Both the position numbers and the translations under genes were made by a program. A stretch of 64,000 nucleotides of DNA from Synaphobranchus kaupii (Eukaryota; Chordata; Actinopteri; Anguilliformes; Synaphobranchidae), in assembly GCA_029718625.1 (NCBI GenBank), contig JAINUF010000030.1, forward strand, positions 620,001 through 684,000. Direction: 5' to 3'. The notes under the pieces were generated by a model, which was not told the origin of the DNA, made no database searches, and saw only the letters and a list, made by a program, of their open reading frames with translations. Positions within the stretch are counted from its first letter, which is position 1. Each line of letters begins with the position of its first letter. Shown in pieces: positions 37,022 through 48,814 of the stretch.

Positions 37022-38159
37022 TCTGTGCCTTCCTGGTCATATCACACTTTTGTATTCCAGAGACTAACACTGATGTTCTCCATTTCCGTAAGCCACTCTG
37101 GATAAGCGCATCTGCTAAGTGATTGTAATGTAATGCAATGAAGTGTGTTCCAATGAGACAGAGTACTCATCCTGTGCCATAGGCAGGGCAGATGAAGCCT
37201 GTTAATGTTATTAGCAAAGCTGCATTGATTGAAATGTTAATAATCTCAACCCATACGACATCAAAGCTAGATAACAACAATAACAGATTTTCACATACAG
37301 CAAACGCTGGCACAGCCTTAAAACTAATGAATCTCTATAGGAAAAAAAACTAACAATAGAGGTCCTGTCCTTCTGACACCAATCAGTGCCTGCCCTCTGC
37401 AAGCTGTCATGCATACTTTAGTCTTCCAGAGGAACACAGCCCTCATATTGAACGATGAAAACATTGATATATTTTGCAAGCAGAATAAAGCATAATTAAA
37501 AACAGTCATTTACAAGCTTGTTATAACCTTATCTTATTGCTTCACCTGGTGTGCTGTCTTTTTTGTCAGTTTTGTGCTTCTGCATACCAGTACATGGGGA
37601 TAGGTAGTGAGCATGAGATAGATGCATGCTAGTGACAGTGAAATTAGCATACAGATTGGGACCATTAATTAAAGTGCACCATGCTGTGATTAATCACAGC
37701 CTTAATGGCTGCTGTTAGTGAAACTGTGTGCAATTCATAAATCATGTAGGGACAGGTGGAAGACTGTTGTATGTGTAAATCATGCCCAATTGGAAAACAA
37801 GCATAAATAATACCTAACTTAACTCAGTAAGCACTGAATGACTGTGAAAGCAAACAAACACATCAACGGACACACAGAAAGTTACAGAATACAGTTACAC
37901 TGTCATATGATTTTCAAGGAATAGCACTGTTCTTATAGCCTTGCTGTACGGCCTCAATTTGAGTGTCTGTTGAAGGGCTAGATGTAAATATGAACGCAGA
38001 GGCAGTGTGCACTGGGGAAGGGGGGGGGGGGGGGTTCTGTTTAGAAGGCTGTGGTCAGGGGTACGGAGCCAGTGTCAGCTGTTCTTTAGAGAACATGGTG
38101 TCTCCAGCCACGCCCCCCTCTCTGGCTGTGCTATAATCCTCCTCCAGATCATTGTTTGT

Positions 38160-38194
<35 letters not shown>

Positions 38195-39464
38195 GATTAT
38201 ATTTGAAAAGATAGAGGGAGTTAACACACATTAACTCACTGAAGTGAACACTAACTCCTTTGTTATTTCCACGGCAGCAGTTCAGATGAATAAACACAAA
38301 TAACTTATGCTGAATATGGGAGCTGATAAGGTGTTGTGTCTTACGTGAAAAAGCAGTGGACTAGGGGGGGTCAGGAAGTGCAGCGTTCATGGGCGTGAAA
38401 GACAAACACATCCCTGAATAATCACGTTTACTGAAAGACGAAACTCAGTTTATCTTTCAAGGCCATTCCCCTGAGCCAATCATGTTTAATGGTGTAAAAT
38501 GGTGTGGTGTGCAGATAAGTAATTAGGGTGACAAAAGCTGCTCATATTAGCCCCTGATTATTTGCCACGTTGAACTTTCATTTTCAATGTACAATTCTGC
38601 CTTCCTCCAGGTTTGTTCTGCAGTTTTCTATGTACCATTGTGACTAATCTGTGCTGATAGGTAAGAACATGCATCTTAATTCATGACCCCCAACGTGTCT
38701 CTATGCGCTCTCCAGACACCAGAACACGTGCAGTTCTATCAGCCTCCACAGGTCTACATCACAGTGTTCCCCAGTAGAAGTGTTCTCTCCCGTCTTTATC
38801 AGTGCCGTCCACTTCATAGCCGAGGGCCAGAAACAAATTACATGACGGGACTAAATTACAGCAATTTGTACGCCATTACGGAAATAACCTTTCCCATTAG
38901 CCTACTTTAACTCAAGTGTGCCCTGCACGCTCACATCGCTGGTTCTGAGTTTGACAGTTAATTTGAGGTGGCTAATCTGATTACAGGCTGGCTGAATGGT
39001 GATACCCCAGGAACCAGTCCATGTGTGGCGCTGGTCACCCCTATGCTATACTTCCTGACATAATTCAGCCGATTACCATCATTACTACCTTGTTGGTACA
39101 ATGCGAGTGGTGACGGGCATACCAGGCAATCAGTCTGCAAGTCAGCTGTATCTCTTCCTCCTCTGCCCTCTTCCATTCTGCGTTTAAAATGGGTTATCCT
39201 CACCTTCCATCCGCATCCCTGGTCCTGTAAAGTCACGGGGCCTGTTGTTACTCAGTACTGAGCTGATCAGTTAAGGAAGTTATTAGTTAAGCAGTTTATG
39301 CACCTTGCCTGGCTTCTTTGGTCTGAACTGGTTGCTGATTTTAATGTGAAAAGCAAAAGCAGGAAACCCTCTCCAAGTCTAGGGTTACAGAACTTACAGA
39401 CCATGTGTAGAACTTCTGTCAGGTCTTCTTCAGTAGTGACTGTACAGCACTTGTCTTCACACTA
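37022..39464. other. Gene-free stretch
   Basis: A SINE-tail motif lies near 37095, a G run at 38021-38034 and a GA microsatellite at 38161-38190. No exon with family similarity was found; the ORFs are short and lack coding bias or plausible splice partners. Confidence 0.5.
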
Positions 39465-39665
39465 GGGAAATAGTGACAGTGTCGTGGTTAGGAAACCAAG
39501 TTCGCAATTCAGTGGCTGCAGGTTCAATTCCCAGGTGAGGCACTGTTACATGAGGTACTTCTGTCAAATGGCTTTAGAAACTGTTTGAATGTAAAGCACA
39601 GTTGCGTAAGGTGTTTTTATAAAAGCCTCCACTACATGCCCAAAATGTAATGCTCCAGGAATAAA
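39465..39665 (+). mobile_element. tRNA-derived SINE
   Basis: A-box-like TGGTTAGGAAACC and B-box GGTTCAATTCCC lie at tRNA-like spacing, followed by an unrelated body. Pol III promoter boxes with no cloverleaf indicate a SINE head rather than a tRNA gene. Confidence 0.6.
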
Positions 39666-40574
39666 TTGTGTGAAGTTGTGAACCATTAAGAAGCACAAGT
39701 CAAGATTTATTGAGCCAGTCCACACACTGCTTTGATTTGCATTTTTCCAGGTCGTTGGTTAGCACTTCAAATGGCTTAGGAGCTGAGGACTGCAGCCGTT
39801 ATCCGCTCTTCCTGCCCTGCCATCCAAAGCTCAGCTTTTCGCCTGGCTGCTGGTTCCGTCTCACGGCTTCCATCTGGCCTTAGAGAGGAAGGATGCTTAG
39901 AGAGAGGAACGGGAGATGGAGGGTAATTCAGGGTTAGATGTGACATTTACACGATTTGGCACCATCCAAAAAACAGAATGTCTTATTTCTAAGAGATGTT
40001 TTCCCACATGTCAAGAGTGGCCAAGTTTTCTTTTCCAAATATTGAAGCCTTTGGAAAGGTAGGATGCTGGTTGGTGTTCACGCCCCACATAGAGGGTTCC
40101 TGTGCTCCTGTGGTCCTGGACCTCCTGATCCTCCCTTCATGGGGGCTAAATGACCCATGCCCCCCCATCACAAACCCATCACGCCCTCATCACACCTCCT
40201 TTACATTACAATCACTTGGCAGACACTTTTATCCAGAGCGATTTACAGTACTGGAGAGAGTATTAGTGTTACTCTCAGGAATGCAAAAATGCAGCATTAC
40301 CAAGAAGGCCCAGAGGCCCATTCATAATCAATAAGTGTAAAATTAACCTAACAAACAACAATGTGTATTGTAACTAAGGAAAGTACCACTAGACAGATAA
40401 CCTGTCTTACACTCATGCAAAAGGAAATCCAAGGAAAGAAAGAGGGGAAAAACATGTATGTATAGCTGACTGTGTGTACTACTCATGTTTATTACTAGGG
40501 ATAGCTCCTACGCTGTGAGAAAGCTGTGCTCTGTCGGATTTGCTTTGTAGTCGCGTCAATGACCTTCAATATGC

Positions 40575-40632
40575 ACTTATTGTACGTCGCTTTGGATAAA
40601 AGCGTCTGCCAAATGATTGTAATGTAATGTAA
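40575..40632 (+). repeat. Fish SINE/LINE 3'-tail motif
   Basis: GTACGTCGCTTTGGATAAAA and GCGTCTGCCAAATGATTGTA. Related copies lie at about 37095, 51095 and 51495 (plus) and 16488 and 40203 (inverted). Confidence 0.7.
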
Positions 40633-40735
40633 AAAATGCAATGAAAAAAGGAATATCCACAGGGGGTAGGGGAGCCATGATGCAATCTGAAGAGGAGTCT
40701 CCCACCCAGTCTACAGGACCAAGCCAACTGGGGAC

Positions 40736-40895
40736 AGCATGGCACTCCTGTTAAAGGCTGCGTTTCTGAGGAAGAGGGAGGGGGGTGGCATGGCACTCCT
40801 GTTAAAGGCTGCGTTTCTGAGGAAGAGGGAGGGGGACAGCATGGCACTGCTGTTAAAGGCTGCGTTTCTGAGGAAGAGGGAGGGGGGTGGCATGT
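40736..40895. repeat. 51-bp tandem repeat, three copies
   Basis: The unit contains GCATGGCACTCCTGTTAAAG and TGCGTTTCTGAGGAAGAGGG, repeating at 40737, 40788 and 40839. The unit length is a multiple of three and stays open on the minus strand, but nothing else supports coding. Confidence 0.9.
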
Positions 40896-40899
40896 AGGA

Positions 40900-42299
40900 C
40901 CCTGCAGCAGCCCGCTGCTCTTTCCTGCTAGTCCGAGGGCCTTTTTGGTGGCTTTGACGTATCACCTGAAAATTGAAGTACAGGCTTACCCGGACAGCAT
41001 CAGATCAGCCTTCGTTATGTGTGCGCCTTTGGCTTAATTTAACCTCTGCAGGCCTCTATTTCACCTCTTTACGTCTCTAAGGCCCCTGACCTCCCCCTGG
41101 GTCACACGTCATATTGCAGGCCTGCCTCCATGTCCCCAGGTCAATGCACAGGTCTCCAGGCACACATGCTCACACCAGTCAGCTGTGGTGACATGGCAAG
41201 ACGGGCTATTTGGGAATGAGCTGCAGGAGTGCATCTCAGGGCAGGTTTTCAACAGGGAGAGGAGCGAGGTTCTCCATAGACCTGTCATGCAAAGCAGTAT
41301 TTCTCCCTTTTAGTGCCTGAGCCAATTCTCAAAAAATGGTGCCCCGGAGCTGGAGAGAGCACTTCAGAGTCTAGTGGCTGGACCTGTGGAAACCCTTATT
41401 TTACCACTATAGCATGCTAATGCACAAACAAAAGCAATGCAAACACAGTAGCTAACTATACAGTGTGCAGAGTACTGCTACGAGCTATGAGCGAGTTATT
41501 TATTTATTATTATTGAAATGATATCAGTCATAATATAACAATTAAATACAGAAGTTATGTCAATAGGGACATAAATTGCTCCTGAACCCTCTCTTTTCAT
41601 GTAATATGAATATGTTTTTATACAACATACACACAATGTGGGTAGGAATTGATTAGAAAACTCTGTCACAGTGGAAGGTCAAACCCCACTAAAACACTCA
41701 CAGTAATTTTATTTTTGGAACAGAATCAAGGAGCACAATGTAATATTACTAATATGATTTTATGTAACAGATACGGTATTATGTGGATGTGAATTAATCA
41801 CAGTTCAAAATATTCAATGTATTCAATGTTCTTCTCATTATCAAGTTAACTAGCATGACTGTTTATATTTACATACATTATAGCTTACCCTCATGCAGCA
41901 CCTAAGGTAATTCAATATTTCAGTTTATTGAATTAGCATTTTACAATCAATTACAAACTATTATGAGACTGAGGCATCTGGCAGGGGTAGCTTGCTAAGC
42001 GCATGCTTTCGCATGCCTGGTTAAGCCTTGAGTGTGTGGGAGCAAGCTGGGCACTCGTGCGCTTTCTCTTTTAATTTCTGCATTTTATCATTTTATAACT
42101 CTGCCTCCTGTGATACACATGGAATATATGTGTTCAGAAAAACTGGCATACTTCAGAGAGAAGCAAAGGAGAGAGCAGTGAGTCATTGCACAATTAAAAA
42201 CAGATGATCTGAGTTTGCAGGGAATTATACAGTAAGAATCTGCTGACAGGGAAAGAAATGCTAAACTAATACCAAATAAAATAAATCATAAAAGAAAAG
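40900..42299. other. Gene-free stretch
   Basis: Nothing recognisable was found: no conserved peptide, no RNA gene, and no clear transposon end. Confidence 0.45.
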
Positions 42300-42600
42300 C
42301 AACACCCACCCTGCCCTCATTACACTGGCTTCCAGTTTCTATCAGTTTCTATCTAAATTTTACTAATGACATTTATGGCTTGGTCTTGCTCCAGAATACA
42401 TTATCAGTTTAAAAGCATAAACCCCACCACCCCACTATGACCGTACATCTTCAACAAACCCTTAAGGCTTCTGACCCGGTGTCATCATTTAAATTATAAT
42501 CAAACACCCACTTTTCAAACTTACTTTCAACCTTCTGTAATTATTTTAACTGTATTTCTGCTTTTATCAGTGTTTATTGTCTTTGTCATTATGTTTACTA
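42300..42600 (+). mobile_element. Decayed LINE 3' coding fragment
   Basis: Broken frames contain pieces resembling the LHWLPV...YGLVLLQN segment of L2/CR1 ORF2 (ACTGGCTTCCAGTTTCTATC, then GGTCTTGCTCCAGAATACAT). There are many stops. Confidence 0.4.
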
Positions 42601-42667
42601 TCTTTATTCTGCTTGTTCACCATGTACAAAAGGAGCCCTTTGTTCACCATAAAAGAAAAGAGTTGTT

Positions 42668-44037
42668 AATGTTACGATCCAAATACGGGACGAACCCAAG
42701 TGCAACGACCAGGAGGCAGATTCAAAGGAAATAATATTTAAGCGTTGGGGTAGTCCCAAAGCTGTACAGAAGGGAAAAACACAGTATTACACAGGAACAC
42801 AGGAGTCCGATACAGACTGCTCCAAGCCGGAGCTGGACTTTAACTCAGGAGCGTGTTCCAAGCCGGAACTGGACTGTACTGGACCGGGAGGTCCACTCAG
42901 GGACAGAGGCTCTGGAACGGCAAACTTGTTCCAAGCCGGAACTGGACCTTTTACTGGTGGTGTACTTCACACCGAGACTGGACTGGAACTGGACCGGGAG
43001 GTCCACTCAGGAACTGGATTACTGGAACGGCAAACTTGTTCCGAGCCGGAACTGGACTTTTACAGGCGGTGAACTTCACACCGGGACTGGACTGGAACTG
43101 GACCGGGAGGTCCACTCAGGAACTGGATTACTGGAACGGCAAACTTGTTCCAAGCCGAAACTGGACCTTTACGGGCGGTGAACTTCACACCGGGACTGGA
43201 CTGGAACTGGACCGGAAGGCCCACTCAGGAACTGGACAGAAAACAGAAGGTGAGTTAGAATTGGAACTGGACCGGAGCTGGACTGGGAGGTTTTACGAGT
43301 ACTGGACTGAACACAATGGTAGGTAGCCGGCAGAACCCGGCAGGGAAGAGCTGTGTGGCGGAGCTCAGGTAGGTCCGGTTGGGGTAGCTGGGTTGCTGAG
43401 GAACCTGGGACCGTAACCGCAGCAATGGAGGTAGCCACGGCCGGACAGGAACCACTGCAGGATTGCGAAGCTGTGCAGCCAACTGCGGACGCAACTCGAG
43501 CTGGAGTTGGAGGTACCGTAACACACACAGGGATTACAATAGCTAGACTGGTAGAAGCTGGAACAGCTGGTGATTAGAGGGAGACAGGTTAGAGGCATGC
43601 AAACAGCAAAACGTTAGGGCTGGATTGATACCAAACTGGAAGACAGGTATAACGAAAGCTGTAAGGAATTAACCCACAACCAAGCGCTCAGAAACACGGG
43701 ACCAGAAACGTGGAGACCATACAACGAACAAGGTAAGTTAACGAACTGACGCCGACTAGCAACCAGACGGGGGTTTAAATAGGGCAGTGAAATTGGAACC
43801 AATAAAGCACACGTGAGGAATGTAACCGGGAGTGATTGCTAATAACACAGGTGAGGAATGCATGCAACGAGCGGGGAAGGCGATAGGCGGAAACTAAAGT
43901 GGGAAATCAAGAGAGCGAAACAGAGGGGAAACGCCCAGCCTGCAGCAGAGGGGAAAACACGGACAAGGGAATCCAACATGACACGGAAGGAAAAGGGGAA
44001 AACACGGAAAAAGGACAGGAAGGGAACGGAACGTTAC
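42668..44037. repeat. Unclassified interspersed repeat containing a 109-bp tandem array
   Basis: It begins near TTACGATCCAAATACGGGAC and ends near GGAACGTTACAG. From 42790 to 43260 a unit of about 109 bp (GGACCGGGAGGTCCACTCAG, AACGGCAAACTTGTTCC) repeats about four times. Open frames rich in Trp, Thr and Gly are by-products of the repeat. Confidence 0.65.
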
Positions 44038-44046
44038 AGTTAAAGT

Positions 44047-44047
44047 T

Positions 44048-44081
<34 letters not shown>

Positions 44082-44160
44082 GAGCTGTTACAGTTGTAGT
44101 AATAATAATAATAATTATTATTATTATAATTGTTATTATTATTTATGTTGTTATTATTAC
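44047..44160. repeat. (TAA)n/(TTA)n microsatellites
   Basis: AATAATAAT runs are followed by ATTATTATT. Similar runs lie at 52050-52080 and 58135-58182. Confidence 0.9.
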
Positions 44161-44199
44161 TACTTGGTTATGCATACCATTACATATTTATCGAATCTG

Positions 44200-45300
44200 A
44201 ACATGGCAAGACGATTCCTGGACAAAGGTGGCAAGAAACAAAGATATAAAAGTTAATATTCAACAGAGTAATTGCAAATGTTTTTACAATACTGTGTAAT
44301 TCATTTGTTTGCATATCAAGGGCAATATACTGTATGTTTGTAGATATCAACGGTGAGTAAAGTACAAAGTACAAAATACGTTCAAAGCCAGAAAGATATG
44401 AAAGTTGGGACTGACCTACCACGAGTACAGCAAACTATATAGTTAATAACAATAGCAAAACCTACAAATCATAAAGCTTGAAAGCTAAATTATACGCAGT
44501 AGCACCTCTGTGGCTGTATATTAGCATGTCTAGCTCAGTGAAAATGTCTACCATAAAACAAAAAAAATGAATAAAAAGTCGATGGAAAAGAGAACAGAAA
44601 AGGGCTGTGGAGAGAGGCATGCATGCACCGTAGCACAGAGTAGAACGTTCCACTCGTCCTGCTCTACGTAACTGGCGGCGAGAGAAGTGTGCTCCTGATG
44701 TTTTTTTCTTTCCTTGAGTCACAGGGTGTAGAGTGCATGTGACTCAAACAGGAACGTTCCAGAATTTATTTGACAAGTTATATCCACTGTAAACAAGCAC
44801 GTTTTAAAATGTTTAAAAAGGATAGCCTATAAGAACGTATGGCGTGCCTTTATTTTAGGCTATATATTTTCCAGTTTATAACATAAACACTTCAGACGCT
44901 CTAAACATAAAATGCTTACCAAGAAATAGCCTATAGACACATTTTTTCGTGAAGTAAATTTGGAACGTGCGTTAAAGGGGGACAGTTCACGAATCAAGAA
45001 GTGTGATAAATATTGATCGTATTGTTCTTATCTATATGGAATAGTAAGACAAGGGGGTTCAATGGATAAGAGACATAGAATAGATGTTCAAGGGATATAA
45101 AACCTGAAACACAGAAAATAAAGGTTCTGAGTCGGTCTTGAGGCATGCACCTTGACGGTGGCACTTGGGTAACTGGTGTTTGCTACCATGTGAAATGCAC
45201 TTCTGTAAGTCGCTTTTAATTGTAAGTTGTATTAAGCTATTTAAACATAAATAAAAGGAAGCTTATACCTCTTTGACGCATTTCAACGGTTTGTTTTTTT
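44200..45300. other. Gene-free stretch upstream of nupr1
   Basis: AT-rich, with no exon recognised. A SINE-tail-like CTTCTGTAAGTCGCTTTTAA occurs near 45200. Confidence 0.45.
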
Positions 45301-45319
45301 CCAGCTGAATAATTGTTGG

Positions 45320-45645
45320 CCAAAAAATCTGACGCAACTTGTGAGTAAAACATAAACTCATAACAGGGCGGAGGTAAGGAGTGGGTCTCGAAAGAGGGCG
45401 GGGATATACTGGTATAAAAACAACTGGAAAACAGAAACACCAAGACAACAGAAAAAAGAAGAGGAAGACGCGAAACAGACGGAAACAACCTGAAAGTATA
45501 GCCATTAATAGGTATAAAAAGCGAGAGGTAATTTGCTGGAGTGAGGTTACATTTTAGGAAATTTGAAACTTGTGTTTCTTTTGAAGGAGTTTTATCGTTC
45601 AGGGTTACCGTTTGTTTACTTGCTAACCTTTGAAACAGAATAAAC
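45320..45645 (+). promoter_or_regulatory. nupr1: nupr1 core promoter with TATA box and ATF/C/EBP-like site
   Basis: A clear TATA box (GGTATAAAAAGCGAG) lies near 45512-45520, about 130 bp before the ATG, leaving a short leader of roughly 100 bases. TGACGCAA at 45330-45337 resembles an ATF4-C/EBP composite element. A related TGACGCAT lies near 45277. Regulation by the integrated stress response is known for mammalian NUPR1; that these sites mediate it here is inference. Confidence 0.55.
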
Positions 45646-46221
45646 ATGAGTTTTGTGGAAGTGAAGAACCTGGAGCCCACCACCTTTGAGGAACATTACT
45701 ATGACGAATATGAATATTACAACCTAACTGACCGTTATTCCGGTAAGGCATTTTGTCTGACCTTTAAAAACGAACTATCTTTAATAATTTTAACTATGTC
45801 CGATATAGACATATTGTAGCCTATATTTTAATATATATGGACTAAATGAAGTCATTGGTCTCGGCTGCTTTGTTTGTATTTAATGTATAATTTTAAGCAT
45901 TTGATCAAAGCAGCCTATCCCGCAATCTTCGAAAGTCTGCTATAGCTTACTGAACTTTCCTGCTTCTTTGTTTTTGTCACTAGCAATAGGATCAATTAAG
46001 CTATATAGCGTAATGTGCGTTTATTTAGTCTACAATATAAACAGTATGAGGCGTGTTCCCCAACAGTTACAATAACAATGTGTGTCATCGCAGGTGGTGC
46101 CAGTCGCAAGGGGAGGAGCAAACGTGAAGCCTGCTGCAACACCAATAGACCGAACCCTGCTGGTCACGAGAGGAAGATCACTGAAAAACTGCGCAACGCA
46201 GAGAAGCGTTCTAAAGTGTGA
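45646..46221 (+). CDS. nupr1: Nuclear protein 1 (p8), stress-response chromatin-associated protein
   Basis: There are two coding exons: 45646-45742 (32 codons plus one base, donor G|GTAAGG) and 46094-46221 (acceptor GCAG, stop TGA). Joined they give 74 residues. The N-terminus is acidic and aromatic (EEHYYDEYEYYNLTD); the C-terminus is strongly basic. It carries the family hallmark KGRSKREACCNTNRPNPAGH followed by ERKITEKLRNAEKRSK, close to the human KGRTKREAAANTNRPSPGGH. Family knowledge: a small disordered nuclear protein induced by ER and amino-acid stress that interacts with chromatin partners. Length agrees with the family (about 70-85 residues). A downstream noncoding exon may start after the TTCCAG at about 46320, and an AATAAA lies near 46730. 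Which fish paralog (a or b) this is cannot be decided. Confidence 0.95.
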
Positions 46222-46787
46222 GGGAGGAGCCAGGAAAGGAGGTGTGTGTGTGTGCGCGTGCATGTGCGGTCTTGTTAATGCAACTCTGTTGACATGTATA
46301 ACTTACCCTGGTTACTCTCTTCCAGTATCGGACAGCTAACCCTGGCAACGGACCATGGCAACCTGAGCGACTGATGGCGAGATGGACGCAGACGGCACGG
46401 TCAAAGAGCGAAGGAACGAATAGCTTTTGGTTTTGGAATCGTGGCTATTTAAAAGCTCTGGCGAAGCCAAGTCCTCTTAGATAGAGGAGAGGAGCTGTGT
46501 GCATTGGCATTGTGTGAGTGGAGTTGAACTATCCTCCTCATTGATGTGGAACATGATGCACTTGGTCTTATTTCAGTTCAACATCAGTGTGATATGTACT
46601 GCAATTCAGTACTTTAATATTAAACTGATGGAATATGCTAGAAAATTACATTTTGTCCTCCCATACAAAAATGGAGGTTAAATGAGTATCAAAAAAGCAA
46701 TTGAGCTTAAATGTATTCATAACATTTAAAATAAATGATCAAACAGTAAATCATTTTTTGTTTCAGTCATTTCAGGTCACATAGCAT

Positions 46788-46953
46788 AAGGTGTCAAGAG
46801 CACTCTGTGGATATAGGATCAGACACTGTCATCTAGCAAGAATATATATTTATATTATAAAGTTACATAGTGCAAAAAATAAAAAGAATCAGCTTTTTTT
46901 CTCTGAATAGATATATATTTTGATCCACGGAGAGCTCTTGACACCTTTTTCTC
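46788..46953. mobile_element. Short inverted-repeat element downstream of nupr1
   Basis: AAGGTGTCAAGAGCACTCTG at the left pairs with CGGAGAGCTCTTGACACCTT at the right; a TATATAT-rich middle could also pair. Confidence 0.6.
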
Positions 46954-47434
46954 TATATAGATTTTTTCTGGATGCACCTGTGGTAACTCCTATCTACTGA
47001 GCGCAACAATTCTTTTTTCAATTAGGTCACAGCACCACATGTTTTTCACATTCTTGAAAATGTTCCTTTTTAGTGCACCCAGTTTGCTGCCATTAACTTG
47101 TTGTATGTTATGTTTGAAGTCCAGGTGGAAAATACTGGGGGGGAAACACATGCTATTAACACACATCAATGCATAAGTGTGTCATCATTTCAAATTGCCA
47201 ACAGACATGGCACTTTCTATACTGTAGCTATCTGTAACCCTTTCTGCTTTTTCCCATCTGAATAAAGTGGAAAAATACATAAGCAGGCCAGACTATATGC
47301 TCTCCTTTAAAAAAATGCCTGTGGGCAGCTAAGTTAATTTGTTAGCCCATTTCTATGGAATCCCATTTTTTGTCAGAATTAAATATGGCTTTACAAAATA
47401 AATACTCATATGAATGAATGAATGCAGCTATACA

Positions 47435-47439
<5 letters not shown>

Positions 47440-47479
<40 letters not shown>
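47440..47479. repeat. (TA)n microsatellite
   Basis: Twenty uninterrupted AT dinucleotides. A shorter TA run lies at 4236-4260. Confidence 0.95.
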
Positions 47480-47482
<3 letters not shown>

Positions 47483-47799
47483 GGTGTAAAATATGGCTAA
47501 TTGTACTTAAAATCAAACAAAATTGTCCTAAGCTGTCAAATTGTTCCAATATGAAACCTTCGATTTTGATTTGAATACCAACAAAGTTCCAAGATGTACA
47601 TCATTGCAAAATTGACTGTATGTGTATAATAATTAATTAAACTATGTAGATTCAAGAAATGCAAACGTTTTAATAGATGTGCATTTTTCAGAAGACATTG
47701 TAAAGTAAAGATACTAAGATCTTAGACAGAATAAATGAAAATAAATACCAATATATACAGCTTGGAGCTGTGGAGCACAAAAATATATAAAATATAGAA

Positions 47800-47915
47800 C
47801 CTTTTGTACATAGTCCCCCACCCCCCATTTTCGGGCATCAAAAAATATTGGACAGTTTAACATAATGTAGAATAAAGTAATAATTTTTTATATTTGGTCG
47901 CATATCCTTTGGTCG
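47800..47915 (-). mobile_element. Tc1-like transposon end, inverted
   Basis: It carries the reverse-strand equivalent of the same 3' region (CATAGTCCCCCACCCCCC, ATTGGACAGTTTAACATAA, GGTCGCATATCCTTTG). It directly precedes a nupr1-like fragment. Confidence 0.65.
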
Positions 47916-47919
47916 CATA

Positions 47920-47967
47920 TGAAGCCTGTTGCAACACCAATAGACCGAAACCTTTACTAGCCGAGAC
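47920..47967 (+). pseudogene. Fragment resembling nupr1 exon 2
   Basis: TGAAGCCTG, one mismatch, TGCAACACCAATAGACCGAA, one mismatch, CCT match nupr1 exon 2 (46124-46157) with two changes in about 33 bases, then decay. The peptide EACCNTNRPKP mirrors EACCNTNRPNP. The rest of the exon is absent. It lies 1.7 kb downstream of nupr1, directly after a Tc1 end. Confidence 0.6.
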
Positions 47968-48814
47968 TCCACCTATTTTTATGCTAAGGATTTCGGGACA
48001 TCACAAATCCCCGGAAATGCAGCGCATGGTAAGCCGACACAGAAACTCAGATGACACCCACTTCGATGCAATATGAGATTTTCGGATAAAAACTGTTGTG
48101 TATGATCATATACTGTTGTGTATGATCGTACAAAAAATCAGTTTTCAACGCGAAAAGTCGGTTTTTGACTGCAGTATCATTTTAAATACAAACCCAAATT
48201 CCAAAAAAGTTGGGACAATATGTAAAATGCTGTAAAAAAAAAAAAAAAGGAATACTATAACCTCTCTGCATTTAAATGGATTGAATGGATGTCTATGGGA
48301 ATGGGACTAGATTAAGCTGTAAATTACACGGGAATAGTATAGAAACCATGGTTGGCTAAATGGCTGTAAGTCATCAAGGATCCGAGGTATCAAACGAGCC
48401 TCAAACAATTACTCTGCTGACAGATATGCAGTCGATATATAGTCACTTTAAGGGTTGTTTCTCCGGACTCATTTTCCTATTGAACTCTATGGCTTCAAAG
48501 ACGCAATTTTGTGAATGATGCACGTCTTTTTAATTACTTCTTAAAATATCTGCCCAGATTCCCTATATACATTTTTCTTAGTAAAACTGTCTTTGTCTTT
48601 TTGTTTCACCGTGGAATTAAAGGTATACTATGTAGTTTCAGAACACTAGATGGCAATATTGAGCACGTAGGAGAGAAGGGCTCACCGAAAATTGCTTATC
48701 ACGTGTTCATCTCAGACGCGCACGACGACGCACGAGCATTGTGGTGACGTTTCACACATATTTTCTCTGACCGTGGACTCAATTCAATTCGCTTTATTGG
48801 CAGGACAAGACATT

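Noticed and set aside
38683..38910. 75-codon frame in the gene desert
   Set aside because: Short, with no similarity recognised and no splice partners; indistinguishable from chance.
39996..40334. 112-codon frame starting MFSHMSRVAKF
   Set aside because: It runs into an inverted SINE tail at 40203 and shows no known domain or splice context.
42853..43528. Trp/Gly/Thr-rich frames of 119-157 codons
   Set aside because: They follow the 109-bp tandem repeat. Frames are open on both strands, with no family similarity.
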